DNA from: Janibacter sp. HTCC2649
Lineage (GTDB): Bacteria > Actinomycetota > Actinomycetes > Actinomycetales > Dermatophilaceae
Reading direction: 5' to 3'
Assembly (NCBI RefSeq): GCF_000152705.1
Contig: NZ_CH672413.1
Coordinates: 2,732,139-2,796,138 of the forward strand
DNA: 64,000 nucleotides
This document shows positions 18,396 through 28,097 of this stretch, piece by piece. The first letter of the stretch is position 1; every line of letters begins with the position of its first letter. The notes beneath the pieces are model-generated. The model was given only the letters and a program-made list of their open reading frames with translations. It had not been told where the DNA came from and did not search any database. Made by a program: the position numbers and the translations under genes.

Positions 18396-19522
18396 GCGAC
18401 AAGCGACGTGCCCTGGGCCGCGGACTCGGTGCCCTCATCCCGCCGGGAGCTGGTGGCACGGGTGCCAACCGACCGACCGACGTGTTCTTCAAGGAGCGCC
18501 CGGCGGAGCAGGCAACCTCCGGCTCGGTCGACACCGCAGAGCGCCCAGCTCCGGGTGCCACAGAATCAGCCGAGCAGGCTCCCGCTGACGGGGGCCAGAA
18601 CGGCACATCGTCGCAGGTCAGCGGCCAGAACGGTTCCGACGGCCGGGCCGCGAACACGTCCGCTGACTCGCCCTCCGACGGGCCCGAACTCATCGCTGTT
18701 CCCGGCGCGCAGTTCGCCGAGCTCCCGCTCGACTCGATCCGACCCAACCCCCGTCAGCCGCGCACCGTCTTCGACGAGGACGACCTCGCTGAACTCGTGC
18801 ACAGCATTCGCGAGATCGGCGTCCTCCAGCCGATCGTCGTGCGCCCCGTCCCCGCCGATGCCACGGACGTTCCCGAGGGCGTCCAGTACGAACTCATCAT
18901 GGGCGAGCGTCGCTGGCGCGCCAGCCGCGAGGCCGGCAACGACAGCGTCCCGGCCATCATCAAGGCCACCGAGGATGACGACCTCCTGCGCGACGCGCTC
19001 CTCGAGAACCTTCACCGCAGCAACCTCAACGCCCTCGAGGAAGCCGCGGCCTACCAGCAGCTCCTCGACGACTTCGCCTGCACCCAGGAAGAGCTCGCCA
19101 CCCGCATCGGCCGCTCGCGCCCCCAGATCAGCAACACCCTGCGCCTGCTGAAGCTCCCCCCGATCGTGGCCCGCCGCGTCGCGGCCGGTGTCCTGTCTGC
19201 CGGACACGCTCGCGCCCTCCTCGGCGTCTCCGACAACGCCGCCATGGAACGCCTCGCCCAGCGGATCGTGGCCGAGGGCCTCTCGGTCCGCTCGGTCGAG
19301 GAGATCGTCTCCATGGGTGTCGAGGACGAGAAGCCCCCGAAGCGTCGTCCCCGCGCCGGCGGTCGTCATCCTCAGCTAGACGACCTCGCGGCCAGTCTCT
19401 CGGACCGCCTCGAGACCCGCGTGGGCATCGCCCTGGGCAAGTCCAAGGGCAAGGTCACCATCGATTTCGCCTCGGTCGAGGACCTCAACCGCATCCTCGA
19501 CGCCATGCACCTGAGGGCCTAG
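18392..19522 (+). CDS. parB: Chromosome-partitioning protein ParB
   Basis: 376-residue CTP-dependent DNA clamp that loads at parS and interacts with ParA. It begins [13 protein letters not shown], the usual ParA-contact end; residues 20-100 are low complexity; the CTP-binding ParB/Srx domain includes [36 protein letters not shown] and [14 protein letters not shown]; the HTH follows ([22 protein letters not shown]); the C-terminal dimer domain is about 325-376. Last gene before a strong terminator. Confidence 0.95.
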   Translation: MSDKRRALGRGLGALIPPGAGGTGANRPTDVFFKERPAEQATSGSVDTAERPAPGATESAEQAPADGGQNGTSSQVSGQNGSDGRAANTSADSPSDGPELIAVPGAQFAELPLDSIRPNPRQPRTVFDEDDLAELVHSIREIGVLQPIVVRPVPADATDVPEGVQYELIMGERRWRASREAGNDSVPAIIKATEDDDLLRDALLENLHRSNLNALEEAAAYQQLLDDFACTQEELATRIGRSRPQISNTLRLLKLPPIVARRVAAGVLSAGHARALLGVSDNAAMERLAQRIVAEGLSVRSVEEIVSMGVEDEKPPKRRPRAGGRHPQLDDLAASLSDRLETRVGIALGKSKGKVTIDFASVEDLNRILDAMHLRA

Positions 19523-19576
19523 GTCTGACGCTGTGCAGGCAACGAAAACCGTTGCAGCACAGCGGAATTCGCGAGA

Positions 19577-19615
19577 ACGACGAAGCCCCCGGCCACAGGC
19601 CGGGGGCTTCGTCGT
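19577..19615. terminator. Bidirectional terminator between convergent parB and trxA
   Basis: An 18-bp perfect stem (19577-19594 with 19598-19615, loop ACA) containing GCCCCCGGCC. It sits 55 nt after parB and 14 nt after the trxA stop on the other strand. Confidence 0.88.
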
Positions 19616-19628
19616 ACACGGAGGTCTG

Positions 19629-19964
19629 TCAGGCGAGGAAGGGCTCGAGCTCGCGGAGGAGCTTGGGCTTGGGCATCGCGCCGACGATGGTCTTGACGAT
19701 CTCGCCGTCCTTGTAGACGTGGAGCGTCGGGATGGACGTGATGCCGAGCTTGCCCGTGACGGCCGGGTTCTCGTCGGTGTTGAGCTTCACGACGTCGAGG
19801 ATGTCGGCGTGGTCGCGCGCGATCTCCTCGAGGACGGGGGCGATCGCCTTGCACGGGCCACACCAAGGCGCCCAGAAGTCGACGAGCGTGACCTTGCTGT
19901 TCTTGAGGACGTCAGCGTCGAACGAGACGTCGTCAGTGGTGCGGGTGAACGTGGTGGTGTCCAT
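19629..19964 (-). CDS. trxA: Thioredoxin
   Basis: 111-residue cytoplasmic disulfide reductase. Active site WCGPC (Cys35, Cys38), cis-Pro loop GITSIPTLHVYKDGE. Follows trxB by 32 nt, so the two are an operon. In mycobacteria cwlM lies between trxC and parB; here trxA is adjacent to parB with only a terminator between them. Confidence 0.95.
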   Translation of the reverse strand: MDTTTFTRTTDDVSFDADVLKNSKVTLVDFWAPWCGPCKAIAPVLEEIARDHADILDVVKLNTDENPAVTGKLGITSIPTLHVYKDGEIVKTIVGAMPKPKLLRELEPFLA

Positions 19965-19996
19965 GGTGGGTCCTTCCGGGGTGGGGCTGAGGGCGG

Positions 19997-21007
19997 TCAG
20001 TGGGAGATGAGAGCGGCGTCGGGGGCGGGTGCGCCCGCGTGCTCGGCGTCAGCGAGGAAGCGCTCGGCGTCGAGAGCGGCCGCGCAACCGGAACCGGCAG
20101 CCGTGATGGCCTGACGGTAGGTGTGGTCGACGAGGTCGCCACAGGCGAAGACGCCGGGGAGGTTGGTGAGCGTGGAACGGCCCTGAACGAGGACGTAGCC
20201 CTCATCATCCAGATCCACAACGCCCTTGATGAGCTCGTTGCGGGGGTCGTGGCCGATGGCGATGAACAGGCCGGTGACCGCAAGCTCGCTGGTCTCGCCG
20301 GTGACGGTGTCGCGCAAGGTGACGCCGGTCAGCTTGTCGCCACCGTTGACCGCGTCGACCCCGCTGTTCCAAGCGAACTTGATCTTGCTGTTGGCGAAGG
20401 CGCGCTCGGCCATGATCTTGGACGCGCGCAGCTCGTCACGACGGTGGATGAGCGTGACCGACTTGGCGAACTTCGTGAGGAAGGTGGCCTCCTCGATCGC
20501 GGAGTCGCCACCGCCGACGACGGCGATGTCCTGGTCACGGAAGAAGAACCCGTCGCAGGTCGCACACCACGAGACGCCGTGCCCGGAGAGGCGCTTCTCG
20601 TCGGGGAGGCCCAGCTCGCGGTAGGCCGAACCCATGGCGAGGATGATCGAGCGAGCACGCCAGGTGCGGCCCTCGCCGTCGACGACGGACTTGATATCAC
20701 CGTCGAGCGAGACGGACTCGATGTCATCGGTGACCAGCTCGGCGCCGAAGCGCTCGGCCTGGGCGCGCATCTCGTCCATGAGGGCCGGCCCCATGATGCC
20801 GTCGCGGAAGCCGGGGAAGTTCTCGACCTCGGTCGTGTTCATCAGGGCGCCACCAGCGGTGACGGCCCCTTCGAACAGGACGGGCTGGAGGTTGGCGCGG
20901 GCGGCATACACGGCAGCGGTGTAGCCGGCAGGGCCGGAACCGATGATGATGACGTTTCTCACGACATTGACGTCCTGGCCGCTTGGTGCGTCGGCGGAGG
21001 AGCTCAC
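19997..21007 (-). CDS. trxB: Thioredoxin reductase
   Basis: NADPH-dependent flavoenzyme that reduces thioredoxin. FAD fold [19 protein letters not shown] (19-37), redox pair CATC (Cys148, Cys151), NADPH-binding [13 protein letters not shown] and C-terminal [23 protein letters not shown]. The GTG at 21007 is chosen because AAGGGA stands about nine bases upstream; a GTG two codons earlier is too close to it. A small inverted repeat (ACCACCG/CGGTGGT, 21038-21058) lies just upstream. Confidence 0.94.
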   Translation of the reverse strand: MSSSADAPSGQDVNVVRNVIIIGSGPAGYTAAVYAARANLQPVLFEGAVTAGGALMNTTEVENFPGFRDGIMGPALMDEMRAQAERFGAELVTDDIESVSLDGDIKSVVDGEGRTWRARSIILAMGSAYRELGLPDEKRLSGHGVSWCATCDGFFFRDQDIAVVGGGDSAIEEATFLTKFAKSVTLIHRRDELRASKIMAERAFANSKIKFAWNSGVDAVNGGDKLTGVTLRDTVTGETSELAVTGLFIAIGHDPRNELIKGVVDLDDEGYVLVQGRSTLTNLPGVFACGDLVDHTYRQAITAAGSGCAAALDAERFLADAEHAGAPAPDAALISH

Positions 21008-21114
21008 GAACACCGTCCCTTGTGGCAGTAATGGGGAACCACCGCTACATACGGTGGTCACAATGCAACTGATCCTAGGCGCTCAGTGTTCCCGACCCGT
21101 GGCCCGACCCGCGG

Positions 21115-21906
21115 TCAGGGGAGGGTCACCGGTCCGGTGAGCACCGAGGGGTTGCCGGTGGTGCAGTCCCGACCGACGGCGTATGCCGTCCGCATGCCTT
21201 CCACAGTCACGATGAGGACCGCTGCAGGCGCCTTCTCGAACGTGGAGAGGTCGACGTTGGCAGCGCTGGCGCGGGGCAGACCCAGCGCCTCGAGGCACGA
21301 TCGCACTCCGATCTCCGTGCCGATCGGCCCGATTCCGGGTGCCTCGGCGGCAAGGGGAGTGATGGTGGGACCGCTTTGTGGACCGCCCAGTTCGCCGCTC
21401 GACTGGGCCGCGAGGCCGGTGGCGGAGTAGTCACGACCCGAGTGGCGAACGACGATGGCGCCGAGAGTGACCTGGGCGCCGCTACTGCTTTCGGCCGAGA
21501 AGCTCTTGGAGGTGTCGGAGTCGCTGGTCGTCCGTGACTGGGTCTCTGGCTGGGCGCCGGCAGCGGTGTCGGAGGACGCTGTGCTGGAGTCATCGCTCGA
21601 TCCCAGTGAGCCGAGCTGACCCGTGGCAGCGGCACCACCACCGATGAGGACCACTGCCGCGATGGCGGCCTTGCTCCCGTGCCGGATCCACCATGGAGAT
21701 CGGCTCGCGCTGGTGGTTCCACGTGAAACATCGGCGGCCACGTCATCGCCGAGTTCCGCACCGGCCTCCAGTGGGGGAAGGTCAGCCAGCGATGCGTGGA
21801 TCCGGTCGACGAGGTCGTCGGGCATAGGCCCCGGGTCCGGGAGCCCGCGCAGCAGCGCACGCATCCCGGTCGGGTCCGTGTTCGTGTCGTCGTCGTACGT
21901 GTTCAC
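21115..21906 (-). CDS. Membrane-anchored anti-sigma-like protein
   Basis: 263 residues, downstream of the sigma gene in the position of the mycobacterial SigM anti-sigma factor RsmA. A cytoplasmic part (1-75, with RALLRGLPDPGPMPDDLVDRIHASL), one TM helix (KAAIAAVVLIGGGAAATGQL, about 84-103) and an extracytoplasmic domain ending in AVLIVTVEGMRTAYAVGRDC. I see no zinc-binding HxxxCxxC motif. The GTG at 21906 has GAGGAG six bases upstream. A near-parS site (21716-21729) lies inside. Confidence 0.72.
   Translation of the reverse strand: MNTYDDDTNTDPTGMRALLRGLPDPGPMPDDLVDRIHASLADLPPLEAGAELGDDVAADVSRGTTSASRSPWWIRHGSKAAIAAVVLIGGGAAATGQLGSLGSSDDSSTASSDTAAGAQPETQSRTTSDSDTSKSFSAESSSGAQVTLGAIVVRHSGRDYSATGLAAQSSGELGGPQSGPTITPLAAEAPGIGPIGTEIGVRSCLEALGLPRASAANVDLSTFEKAPAAVLIVTVEGMRTAYAVGRDCTTGNPSVLTGPVTLP
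21716..21729. promoter_or_regulatory. Near-consensus parS site
   Basis: GTTCCACGTGAAAC, one base from the window consensus, inside the anti-sigma-like gene and about 4.3 kb beyond the last perfect site. Confidence 0.5.
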
Positions 21907-21991
21907 CACCAGCTCCTCGGACCAGATGTCGTGTCCCTGCCCGGGACGTCGCAACGCGAGCCCGGGGAGGTGTGGTCCTCTGAGTAGGACG

Positions 21992-22570
21992 TCATGAGGT
22001 CGCCTCAGGTTCCCGTTCGACGCCAGAGCGTGCTTCGCGCAGGAGTTCCGCGAGGGCGAGGCGGCCTCGCGCGCAGCGCGATTTCACCGTGCCCACCGCG
22101 ACACCGAGCGTCTCTGCTGCCTCGGCGACCGGCATACCGTGCATGTCCACGAGCACGAGCACGACGCGTTGGTGCTCGGGAAGTCGAGCGAGAGCCGCGC
22201 GCACGTCGAGTCCGGTCTCGGACTCAGCGTGCCGGTCATGGCTGTCGATGATGTCGATGTCGGCGGCGTCACCCGCACGGCGCAGGACGTCGCGCTCGCG
22301 TCGCATCCGGTCGAGGCACGCATTGACGACGATGCGGTGCAGCCAGGTCGAGACCGCTGCTTCGCCGCGATAGGAGCCGGCTCCCCGAAAGGCCTTGATG
22401 AAGCCCTCCTGGACGCAGTCGGCAGCCAGTTCGCGATCACCGATCGTGCGCACCGCGACCGCCCACAGCCGGTCGCGGTGGCGTCGGAAGAGCTCACCGA
22501 ACGCCTCCGCGTCGCCAGCGACGTGTCGAGCCATGAGGGAGCGATCGTCGGCGCCCTCAAGGTCGGCCAT
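21992..22570 (-). CDS. sigM: ECF RNA polymerase sigma factor, SigM-like
   Basis: 192 residues with sigma region 2 (AFGELFRRHRDRLWAVAVRTIGDRELAADCVQEGFIKAFRG) and region 4 (LARLPEHQRVVLVLVDMHGMPVAEAAETLGVAVGTVKSRCARGR). The neighbours (pseudokinase upstream, anti-sigma-like gene and trxB-trxA downstream) match the mycobacterial sigM locus. One base separates its ATG from the pseudokinase stop, so they are co-transcribed. Target promoters are not identifiable from this window. Confidence 0.9.
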   Translation of the reverse strand: MADLEGADDRSLMARHVAGDAEAFGELFRRHRDRLWAVAVRTIGDRELAADCVQEGFIKAFRGAGSYRGEAAVSTWLHRIVVNACLDRMRRERDVLRRAGDAADIDIIDSHDRHAESETGLDVRAALARLPEHQRVVLVLVDMHGMPVAEAAETLGVAVGTVKSRCARGRLALAELLREARSGVEREPEATS

Positions 22571-22571
22571 G

Positions 22572-24800
22572 TCAGTTCTTGACCCCGACCTCGCCCAGGA
22601 TGGCGCGGTACCGGCCCTTGTCATCGGTGGTGAGGCGGGTGAACCAGACGATGACGTACTGCCCCGTCACTCCGGCCTTGACCGGGAAGGTCACGGTGCC
22701 GTTGGCGTCGGCCTTCTCGCCCACCTTGGTGGCTCCCGAGAGGGTGCGGTCGCCGTTGACGTAGACCTCGACGTCGGCGGCGTTGCCCAGCGTGAGGCTG
22801 ATCTCGCGGGCTGCGACGTTGGGGCCGAGGTCGACACTGACGCCGACACCCTTCTTGAGACCGCCGAACGCCGCGGACGAGTAGCCCTCGGACTGCCAGA
22901 ACGTGGCGGTCTTGTCGTCGAAGACACGAGGTGCCAAGGTGCCGTTCTCGCGTCCGTCGCCCTGGGGGTCGAACCCGTCGGCACCCAGGATCTGCAGGGC
23001 TTGACCGGTCGTGGCACTGGCGCTGGGTGCCGTGCCGGTTGCCGAGCTGCTGGTGCTGGGTGCGGCAGTCGCCGATCGGGGCGGGATACCGCCGAAGTCG
23101 ATGTTGGTGTTGGAGCCGATTCGGGAGACGCCCCAGATGCCGATGATCAGTGCCAGGACGAGGAAGCCCGCGACGATCCCCAGGGCCATCTTGGACTCGT
23201 CCCGGGTGAGCGGCTGGGCCGGAACGAGCGGGGCCGGAGCCTCGAGGAACGCGTCCGTGCCCGTGCCCGGGCGAAGGCGCTCGCCGTCGGGCGTGAGGCC
23301 GGGTGCGTTGGGAGCGGTGATCCGCTCGTGGAAACCTCGGCGCTCGGCGGCCTTCTCGGAGGCACGGTCGCTCACCTGTCGGCTGAGGGAGCCGACGCGC
23401 GAACCCACACGGCCCACGGCACCGGCCACGGCGGACCCTGCGCCGGCCATGGCAGCACCGGCCGCTGATGCCGCCGCAGCGGCACTGGCTGCCGCGTTGG
23501 CCGCGGCACTTGCCGCTGCGGCGCCGGAACCCTCCGCGCTCGAGCTGGCAGCGTGGGCGGGGCTGTGGCTGGCGCGGCCACCGCCATCGCTGTCGTGCGT
23601 CTCGGTGGTGTCCTCGACGTCGTGGCGGAGGGTCTGAGTCTCAGGAGTCTCGGAGACGGGAACGGCCTCAGGGATCTCGATGGCTTCGGTGACGGGGAAC
23701 GTCGCGGAGACCGGGATGGCCTCGGTGACCGGGCTGCCCGTGGACACCTCCGCTACCTCGGGGACATCGGGCACGTCGGGGACCTCGGGGACATCCGCCG
23801 TTGGGCGGTCCATGACGCGGGTCGGAGCCTCGTCCACGAACACCTCGACCGAGTCACCCTCGTCGGGACGGGCGAGGGCTGCCGGCTTGAGGGCCGCGGG
23901 CGCGGTGGCGATGGGCGCAGGCCGGGGCGATGGGGCCGGCTCGGCGGGTGTGACTGGCGCCGACGGCGGGGGTGAGGTCGACAACCCGGCCGGTACGCGG
24001 GGATCGATGGAGCCAGTCGTCGCAATCGTCGATCGTCCGGCCACCTGACGCGAGGGCCACGGTGCGATCTGCCGAGCGAAGTCGCCGGGCGACGTCGGGC
24101 CCTGGTCCTCGCCCAGCGTCAGGCGGCACAGGGCATCGAGGTCGCGCGGGACACCGGCTGCGATCTCGGACGGAGCAGCAACGCCACCGAGGACGCGCGG
24201 AGCGGACCCGAGCGACGTCTGTCCGGGACCCGGCCACAGACCGGTGAGACCGGCATACGCCAGGGAAACGACGCCGATGGCGTCGCGGCGGGAGGCATCG
24301 TCGGACTCGAGGTCGTCGAGCTCGACGAGCGCAGCACTCGTGGCGACGCCGCGCACGCGGACCTCGCCGTTGAGGGTGCGCAGGACGTCCTCCGGTCGGA
24401 GGTCGAGGTGGTGGAGGCCACGCTGGCGGGAGGACTCGAGAGCAGTCGCGACCTCACCGACGATGCGGCGGACCTCGTCGGCGGGGAGCCCGCCCTCGTG
24501 GACGAGCTGGGCCAGGGAACGGGCGCCGGCGTTGTCGGGCTCGACGACCCAGGCGACACCGTTTTCACGGCCGACGTCGAGGACGCGGTGGAGTGTGGTT
24601 GCCTCGAGACCTGCGGCGCGGCGAGCAGCGTCGAGCAGGGCACTGGAGCGGTGGTCGCTCTCGGGGAGGCAGAGCACCACGACGGAGCGCCCGAGGGTCG
24701 TGTCGTCAGCGGTCCAGCGTTCGCCTCCGTGGCGTTGCTCGATCCTGCGCTGCGTGGTGTACCGCCCATCGAGGGTGGTTCCCGGTCCGACGCCCTCCAA
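22572..24800 (-). CDS. MviN-type pseudokinase with TM helix and extracellular discoidin-like domain
   Basis: 742 residues. Residues about 10-260 have a protein-kinase fold lacking catalytic residues: the Lys of the VAIK position is missing (SVVVLCLPES), HRD reads HLDLRPEDVL, and no DFG is present. A long Pro/Glu/Val and Ala-rich region follows (about 265-530), then a TM helix (MALGIVAGFLVLALIIGIWG) and a C-terminal beta-rich domain (ILGADGFDPQGDGRENGTLA...) like the extracellular part of mycobacterial MviN (Rv3910). In Rv3910 these parts are fused to the MurJ lipid II flippase; here no flippase sequence is present. TTG start with AAGGGG six bases upstream. Confidence 0.82.
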   Translation of the reverse strand: MEGVGPGTTLDGRYTTQRRIEQRHGGERWTADDTTLGRSVVVLCLPESDHRSSALLDAARRAAGLEATTLHRVLDVGRENGVAWVVEPDNAGARSLAQLVHEGGLPADEVRRIVGEVATALESSRQRGLHHLDLRPEDVLRTLNGEVRVRGVATSAALVELDDLESDDASRRDAIGVVSLAYAGLTGLWPGPGQTSLGSAPRVLGGVAAPSEIAAGVPRDLDALCRLTLGEDQGPTSPGDFARQIAPWPSRQVAGRSTIATTGSIDPRVPAGLSTSPPPSAPVTPAEPAPSPRPAPIATAPAALKPAALARPDEGDSVEVFVDEAPTRVMDRPTADVPEVPDVPDVPEVAEVSTGSPVTEAIPVSATFPVTEAIEIPEAVPVSETPETQTLRHDVEDTTETHDSDGGGRASHSPAHAASSSAEGSGAAAASAAANAAASAAAAASAAGAAMAGAGSAVAGAVGRVGSRVGSLSRQVSDRASEKAAERRGFHERITAPNAPGLTPDGERLRPGTGTDAFLEAPAPLVPAQPLTRDESKMALGIVAGFLVLALIIGIWGVSRIGSNTNIDFGGIPPRSATAAPSTSSSATGTAPSASATTGQALQILGADGFDPQGDGRENGTLAPRVFDDKTATFWQSEGYSSAAFGGLKKGVGVSVDLGPNVAAREISLTLGNAADVEVYVNGDRTLSGATKVGEKADANGTVTFPVKAGVTGQYVIVWFTRLTTDDKGRYRAILGEVGVKN

Positions 24801-24860
24801 CGGGTGCCCCTTCCGCTCGTGTGGCGCCCATCCTAGGCGTCAGGGTGCGGAGGCGGCTGC

Positions 24861-25343
24861 TCACTCTCCGGCGAGGCGCTGCCAGGCGATGCGGGCGATG
24901 CGGCGCTCGTTGGGGAAGGTCAGGTGGCGGTGGGCGTCGCGCAGGGCGAACCAGGCGACGTCGATGGCCTCGTGGTCGGGGTCGTTCTCGATGGTGAGCA
25001 CGCCACCGACGGCCTCGAGGAGGTAGTGATGGACGTACTTGTGGATCCGCCGGTCGCCGACCGCGAACCAGTAGTCGATCGTGCCCAGCTCGATGAGGAC
25101 CTTGCCCTGTATCCCGGTCTCTTCCGCGACCTCGCGGGCGGCGGTCTGCGGGAGGGTCTCGGCACCTTCGATGTGTCCCTTGGGCAGGCACCACTCGACG
25201 CGACCGGCGCGATTGCGGCGCGCTATGACGGCGATCCGTGCCTCACCGTCGTGCACGTCGACGACCACGCCACCGGCGGATCGTTCCTCGACCGCAGGGA
25301 GCCGCCGGGTGACCCGGGGTGGTTCCGCTGCGGCATGGCTCAT
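24861..25343 (-). CDS. Nudix hydrolase (MutT4-like)
   Basis: 160 residues with a complete Nudix box, G56(x5)E62(x7)RE71V(x)EE75TG77I, reading GHIEGAETLPQTAAREVAEETGI in two overlapping halves. It corresponds in position to Rv3908 (mutT4), whose neighbours in mycobacteria are Rv3909 and mviN. Substrate undetermined. Only 60 nt separate it from the pseudokinase gene. Confidence 0.88.
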   Translation of the reverse strand: MSHAAAEPPRVTRRLPAVEERSAGGVVVDVHDGEARIAVIARRNRAGRVEWCLPKGHIEGAETLPQTAAREVAEETGIQGKVLIELGTIDYWFAVGDRRIHKYVHHYLLEAVGGVLTIENDPDHEAIDVAWFALRDAHRHLTFPNERRIARIAWQRLAGE

Positions 25344-25435
25344 CTAGTCACTCTAACCACGACGGCACCAGGCCCACCTCTCATGCTGGGCCACGTGTCG
25401 GGATCGGCGACGGGTGCCGACCGTATGCTCGCCGC

Positions 25436-26572
25436 GTGCCCCTCGACATCGACGGCAACCTGTTCGACCTCGCCACGTCGCTGGCCGGACTGCTCGGCGC
25501 GCCGGTCACGATCGAGGACCACGACACCATCGTCATCGCCTTCTCCGGTGGGAACCAGGACGTCGACGACGCGCGAATCGGCACGATCCTCGGCAGGCAG
25601 GTGCCGCTGCGCTATCGCGACGCGATCGCCGCGACCGGTGTCTTCGAGCACCTGAAGGTGTCCGACGACGTGTTCATCGTCGACCTGCCCGAGGAACAGA
25701 TGGTGCCCCGAGCCGTGGTCGCCGTGCGCGACCAGGGCCAGCTGGTCGGGTCGATCTGGGCGGCGATCCCCCAGGGTCCGAGTTCGGCGCAGGTGGTCAG
25801 CCTCGTCGCGGCCGCGCCACAGGTGGCGAAGCTGCTGCGGGCCGAGCGGGACATGGCAGACCGAGGGCGCCGGGAGCGGACCAACCTCGTCACCACCCTC
25901 CTGGCTGGCGGCGTCGGTGCGGAGCAGATCGCCACCGACCACGCGTTGTCCGGGCAGTGGGTCGCGGTGTCCGTGCGTGGCCTCGCGGCGGAGGCAGCCC
26001 GGGCAGGGCTCGGACCACTGACCCTGCACCTGTCGGCCGTTGCTCCGTCGGCCCTGTGCGCGGCCCACGACCGCGGCATCCTCGGCATTCTGTCCGCGGG
26101 GTCGGCTCGTCGCATCCTCGACGACTTCCTGCGTCGCTTCAGCGGGCGCGACCAGCTGGTGATCGGCATCGGCACCCCTGCCGAGGCGCGTGACCTGGCC
26201 GAGTCACGTGCGGTGGCCGACCAGGTGGCCGACGCGATGCTGCGCCGTGGACGAACGGGTGCCGTCGCCACGCTCGAGGACGTCTTCGCGGACGTGCTGG
26301 TCGACCGGCTCGACGGATTCCTGAACCGGCATGGCGAGTCCAGCCCCTTGGCGAGACTGCGCGAGCACGACCGTCGCTTCGAGAGCGGTCTCGTCGACGC
26401 GGTGCGCGCGCTCCTCGACACGGGTGAGGTCAGCGCGGCCGCCGAGGTCCTGGTGGTGCACCCCAACACGGTGCGCAACCGCCTGCGCAAGGCGCGTGAG
26501 CTGTGCGGCGTCGACCTCACCGACCCTGCCACCCGTCTCGCACTGATGGTCGACCTGCGCTCGGTGAGGTGA
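25436..26572 (+). CDS. PucR-type transcriptional regulator
   Basis: 378 residues. The N-terminal part (LAGLLGAPVTIEDHDTIVIAFSG) resembles a GAF-like sensory domain; the central GGDEF-like region is about 150-290; the C-terminal HTH is ALLDTGEVSAAAEVLVVHPNTVRNRLRKARELCGVDL, the PucR/CdaR type. The GTG start lies 92 bp from the divergent Nudix gene. The oxidoreductase gene downstream is a plausible target. Confidence 0.82.
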   Translation: MPLDIDGNLFDLATSLAGLLGAPVTIEDHDTIVIAFSGGNQDVDDARIGTILGRQVPLRYRDAIAATGVFEHLKVSDDVFIVDLPEEQMVPRAVVAVRDQGQLVGSIWAAIPQGPSSAQVVSLVAAAPQVAKLLRAERDMADRGRRERTNLVTTLLAGGVGAEQIATDHALSGQWVAVSVRGLAAEAARAGLGPLTLHLSAVAPSALCAAHDRGILGILSAGSARRILDDFLRRFSGRDQLVIGIGTPAEARDLAESRAVADQVADAMLRRGRTGAVATLEDVFADVLVDRLDGFLNRHGESSPLARLREHDRRFESGLVDAVRALLDTGEVSAAAEVLVVHPNTVRNRLRKARELCGVDLTDPATRLALMVDLRSVR

Positions 26573-26593
26573 CAGCGCGGGTGAGGTGACAGC

Positions 26594-26632
26594 GTCCGGC
26601 AACTCGGCGGCATACCCGCCGATGTGCCGGAC
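26594..26632 (+). terminator. Two-tier hairpin after the PucR gene
   Basis: GTCCGGCA/TGCCGGAC outer stem encloses CGGCGG/CCGCCG around CATAC. It lies 22 nt after the stop. A 15-bp direct repeat GGTGAGGTGACAGCG (26563-26577, 26580-26594) overlaps the stop codon. Confidence 0.65.
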
Positions 26633-26727
26633 GGCACGAGCACGTTGGCCGATCGCACAACCGTCGGCGCGGAAGTGTGGCCCAACGGGCATCGCCCGGC
26701 CACGCGCTCGCGACCAGACTTGAAGGC

Positions 26728-28008
26728 ATGGCACAGCAACCCGAGCACGTGGTCATCGTCGGCGCAGGCATGGTCGGTCTGTCGACCGCGTGGTACCTCC
26801 AGGAAGCAGGCGTCAGTGTCACCGTGCTCGACCGTGACGGGGTGGCTGCCGGCTCGTCGTGGGGCAACGCGGGATGGCTCGCACCAGCCCTGACCCTGCC
26901 CCTTCCCGAGCCCGCCATGCTCAGGACCGGGATCCTCGCGACGCTGAAGCCCGACTCGCCCGTCTACGTGCCGCTGCGGGCCAACCCGCGCCTCGCACAG
27001 TTCCTCGCCGGCTTCGCACGGCACTGCACCGCCGACCACTGGAACAAGGCCATCGAGGTCTTCAACGTGGCCAATGCCGGTGCGCTCGCGGCCTACGACG
27101 AGCTCACCGAGCACGAGGGCCTCGGCCGGGTCGACGAGCCGACCCTCGACGCCGAACCCTTCCTCGCCGGCTTCGTCTCCGAGGCCGACCGGTCGGTGCT
27201 CGTCGAGGAGTTCCGTCACGTCGCGCAGACCGGGGGACTCACGAGCTTCGAGCTGCTCGACGGCGACGACCTGCACACCCTGGCGCCGTCGCTCGGGGAG
27301 GCGGTCACGCACGGTGTCCGCCTGCACCGCCAGCGCTACCTCAACCCGGGTCGCTTCGTGCACGCCCTCGCCGAGGCGGTGACGGCGCGGGGAGGCGAGA
27401 TCGTTTCGGGTCACCGCGTCACCAACGTCAGCCAGCGCGACGAGCGTGTCCTCGTCGAGGTCCGCGGTGGGGAGTCGATCGTCGCGGACGCCGCCGTCCT
27501 GGCCAACGGAAGCTGGATCGGCGATCTGGCCCGGCCGCACGGTGTTCGCAAGGTGGTTCAGGCCGGCCGCGGCTACAGCTTCACCGTGCATCCCGACCAG
27601 GTCCCCACCGGCCCGGTGTACTTCCCGACGCAACGCGTCGCCTGCACGCCGCTCGGCAAGCCCGACGAGGGCCTGCGCATCGCCGGGATGATGGAGTTCC
27701 GCAACCCCGACGACGCCCTGGACCCCAGGCGTGTCAAGGCCATCGTCGACGCGGCCACCCCGATGTTCACCGGCATCGACTGGTCGCAGCGTGAGGACGA
27801 GTGGGTCGGTTCACGACCGTGCACCACCGACGGCCTGCCCCTCGTCGGTGCCAGCCGCTCCGACCGGGTCTTCGTCGCCGGCGGCCACGGCATGTGGGGT
27901 GTCGCCCTCGGGCCACTGACGGGCAAGCTCCTGGCCGCCCAGATGACCGGTACGGCAACCTCGGGCGACCGGGACCTCCTCACGGCGTTCGACCCGCTGC
28001 GGAAGTAG
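26728..28008 (+). CDS. FAD-dependent oxidoreductase, D-amino acid dehydrogenase (DadA) type
   Basis: 426 residues of the DAO family. FAD-binding GAGMVGLSTAWYLQEAGVSV near residue 11, then SSWGNAGWLAPALTLPLPEP as in DadA, and the C-terminal FAD motif VFVAGGHGMWGVALGPLTGKLLA. Likely deaminates D-amino acids with electrons going to the respiratory chain; glycine oxidase or related substrates are alternatives. The ATG at 26728 has GAAGG upstream. Confidence 0.82.
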   Translation: MAQQPEHVVIVGAGMVGLSTAWYLQEAGVSVTVLDRDGVAAGSSWGNAGWLAPALTLPLPEPAMLRTGILATLKPDSPVYVPLRANPRLAQFLAGFARHCTADHWNKAIEVFNVANAGALAAYDELTEHEGLGRVDEPTLDAEPFLAGFVSEADRSVLVEEFRHVAQTGGLTSFELLDGDDLHTLAPSLGEAVTHGVRLHRQRYLNPGRFVHALAEAVTARGGEIVSGHRVTNVSQRDERVLVEVRGGESIVADAAVLANGSWIGDLARPHGVRKVVQAGRGYSFTVHPDQVPTGPVYFPTQRVACTPLGKPDEGLRIAGMMEFRNPDDALDPRRVKAIVDAATPMFTGIDWSQREDEWVGSRPCTTDGLPLVGASRSDRVFVAGGHGMWGVALGPLTGKLLAAQMTGTATSGDRDLLTAFDPLRK

Positions 28009-28097
28009 GGCAGCGGCAGCGACCCTCCCTCTGCGCGGGCCCGGCTCCGACTCTGGCTGGCCGAGGGGGAGGGACCGGACACCTAGTCTTGTCACTC

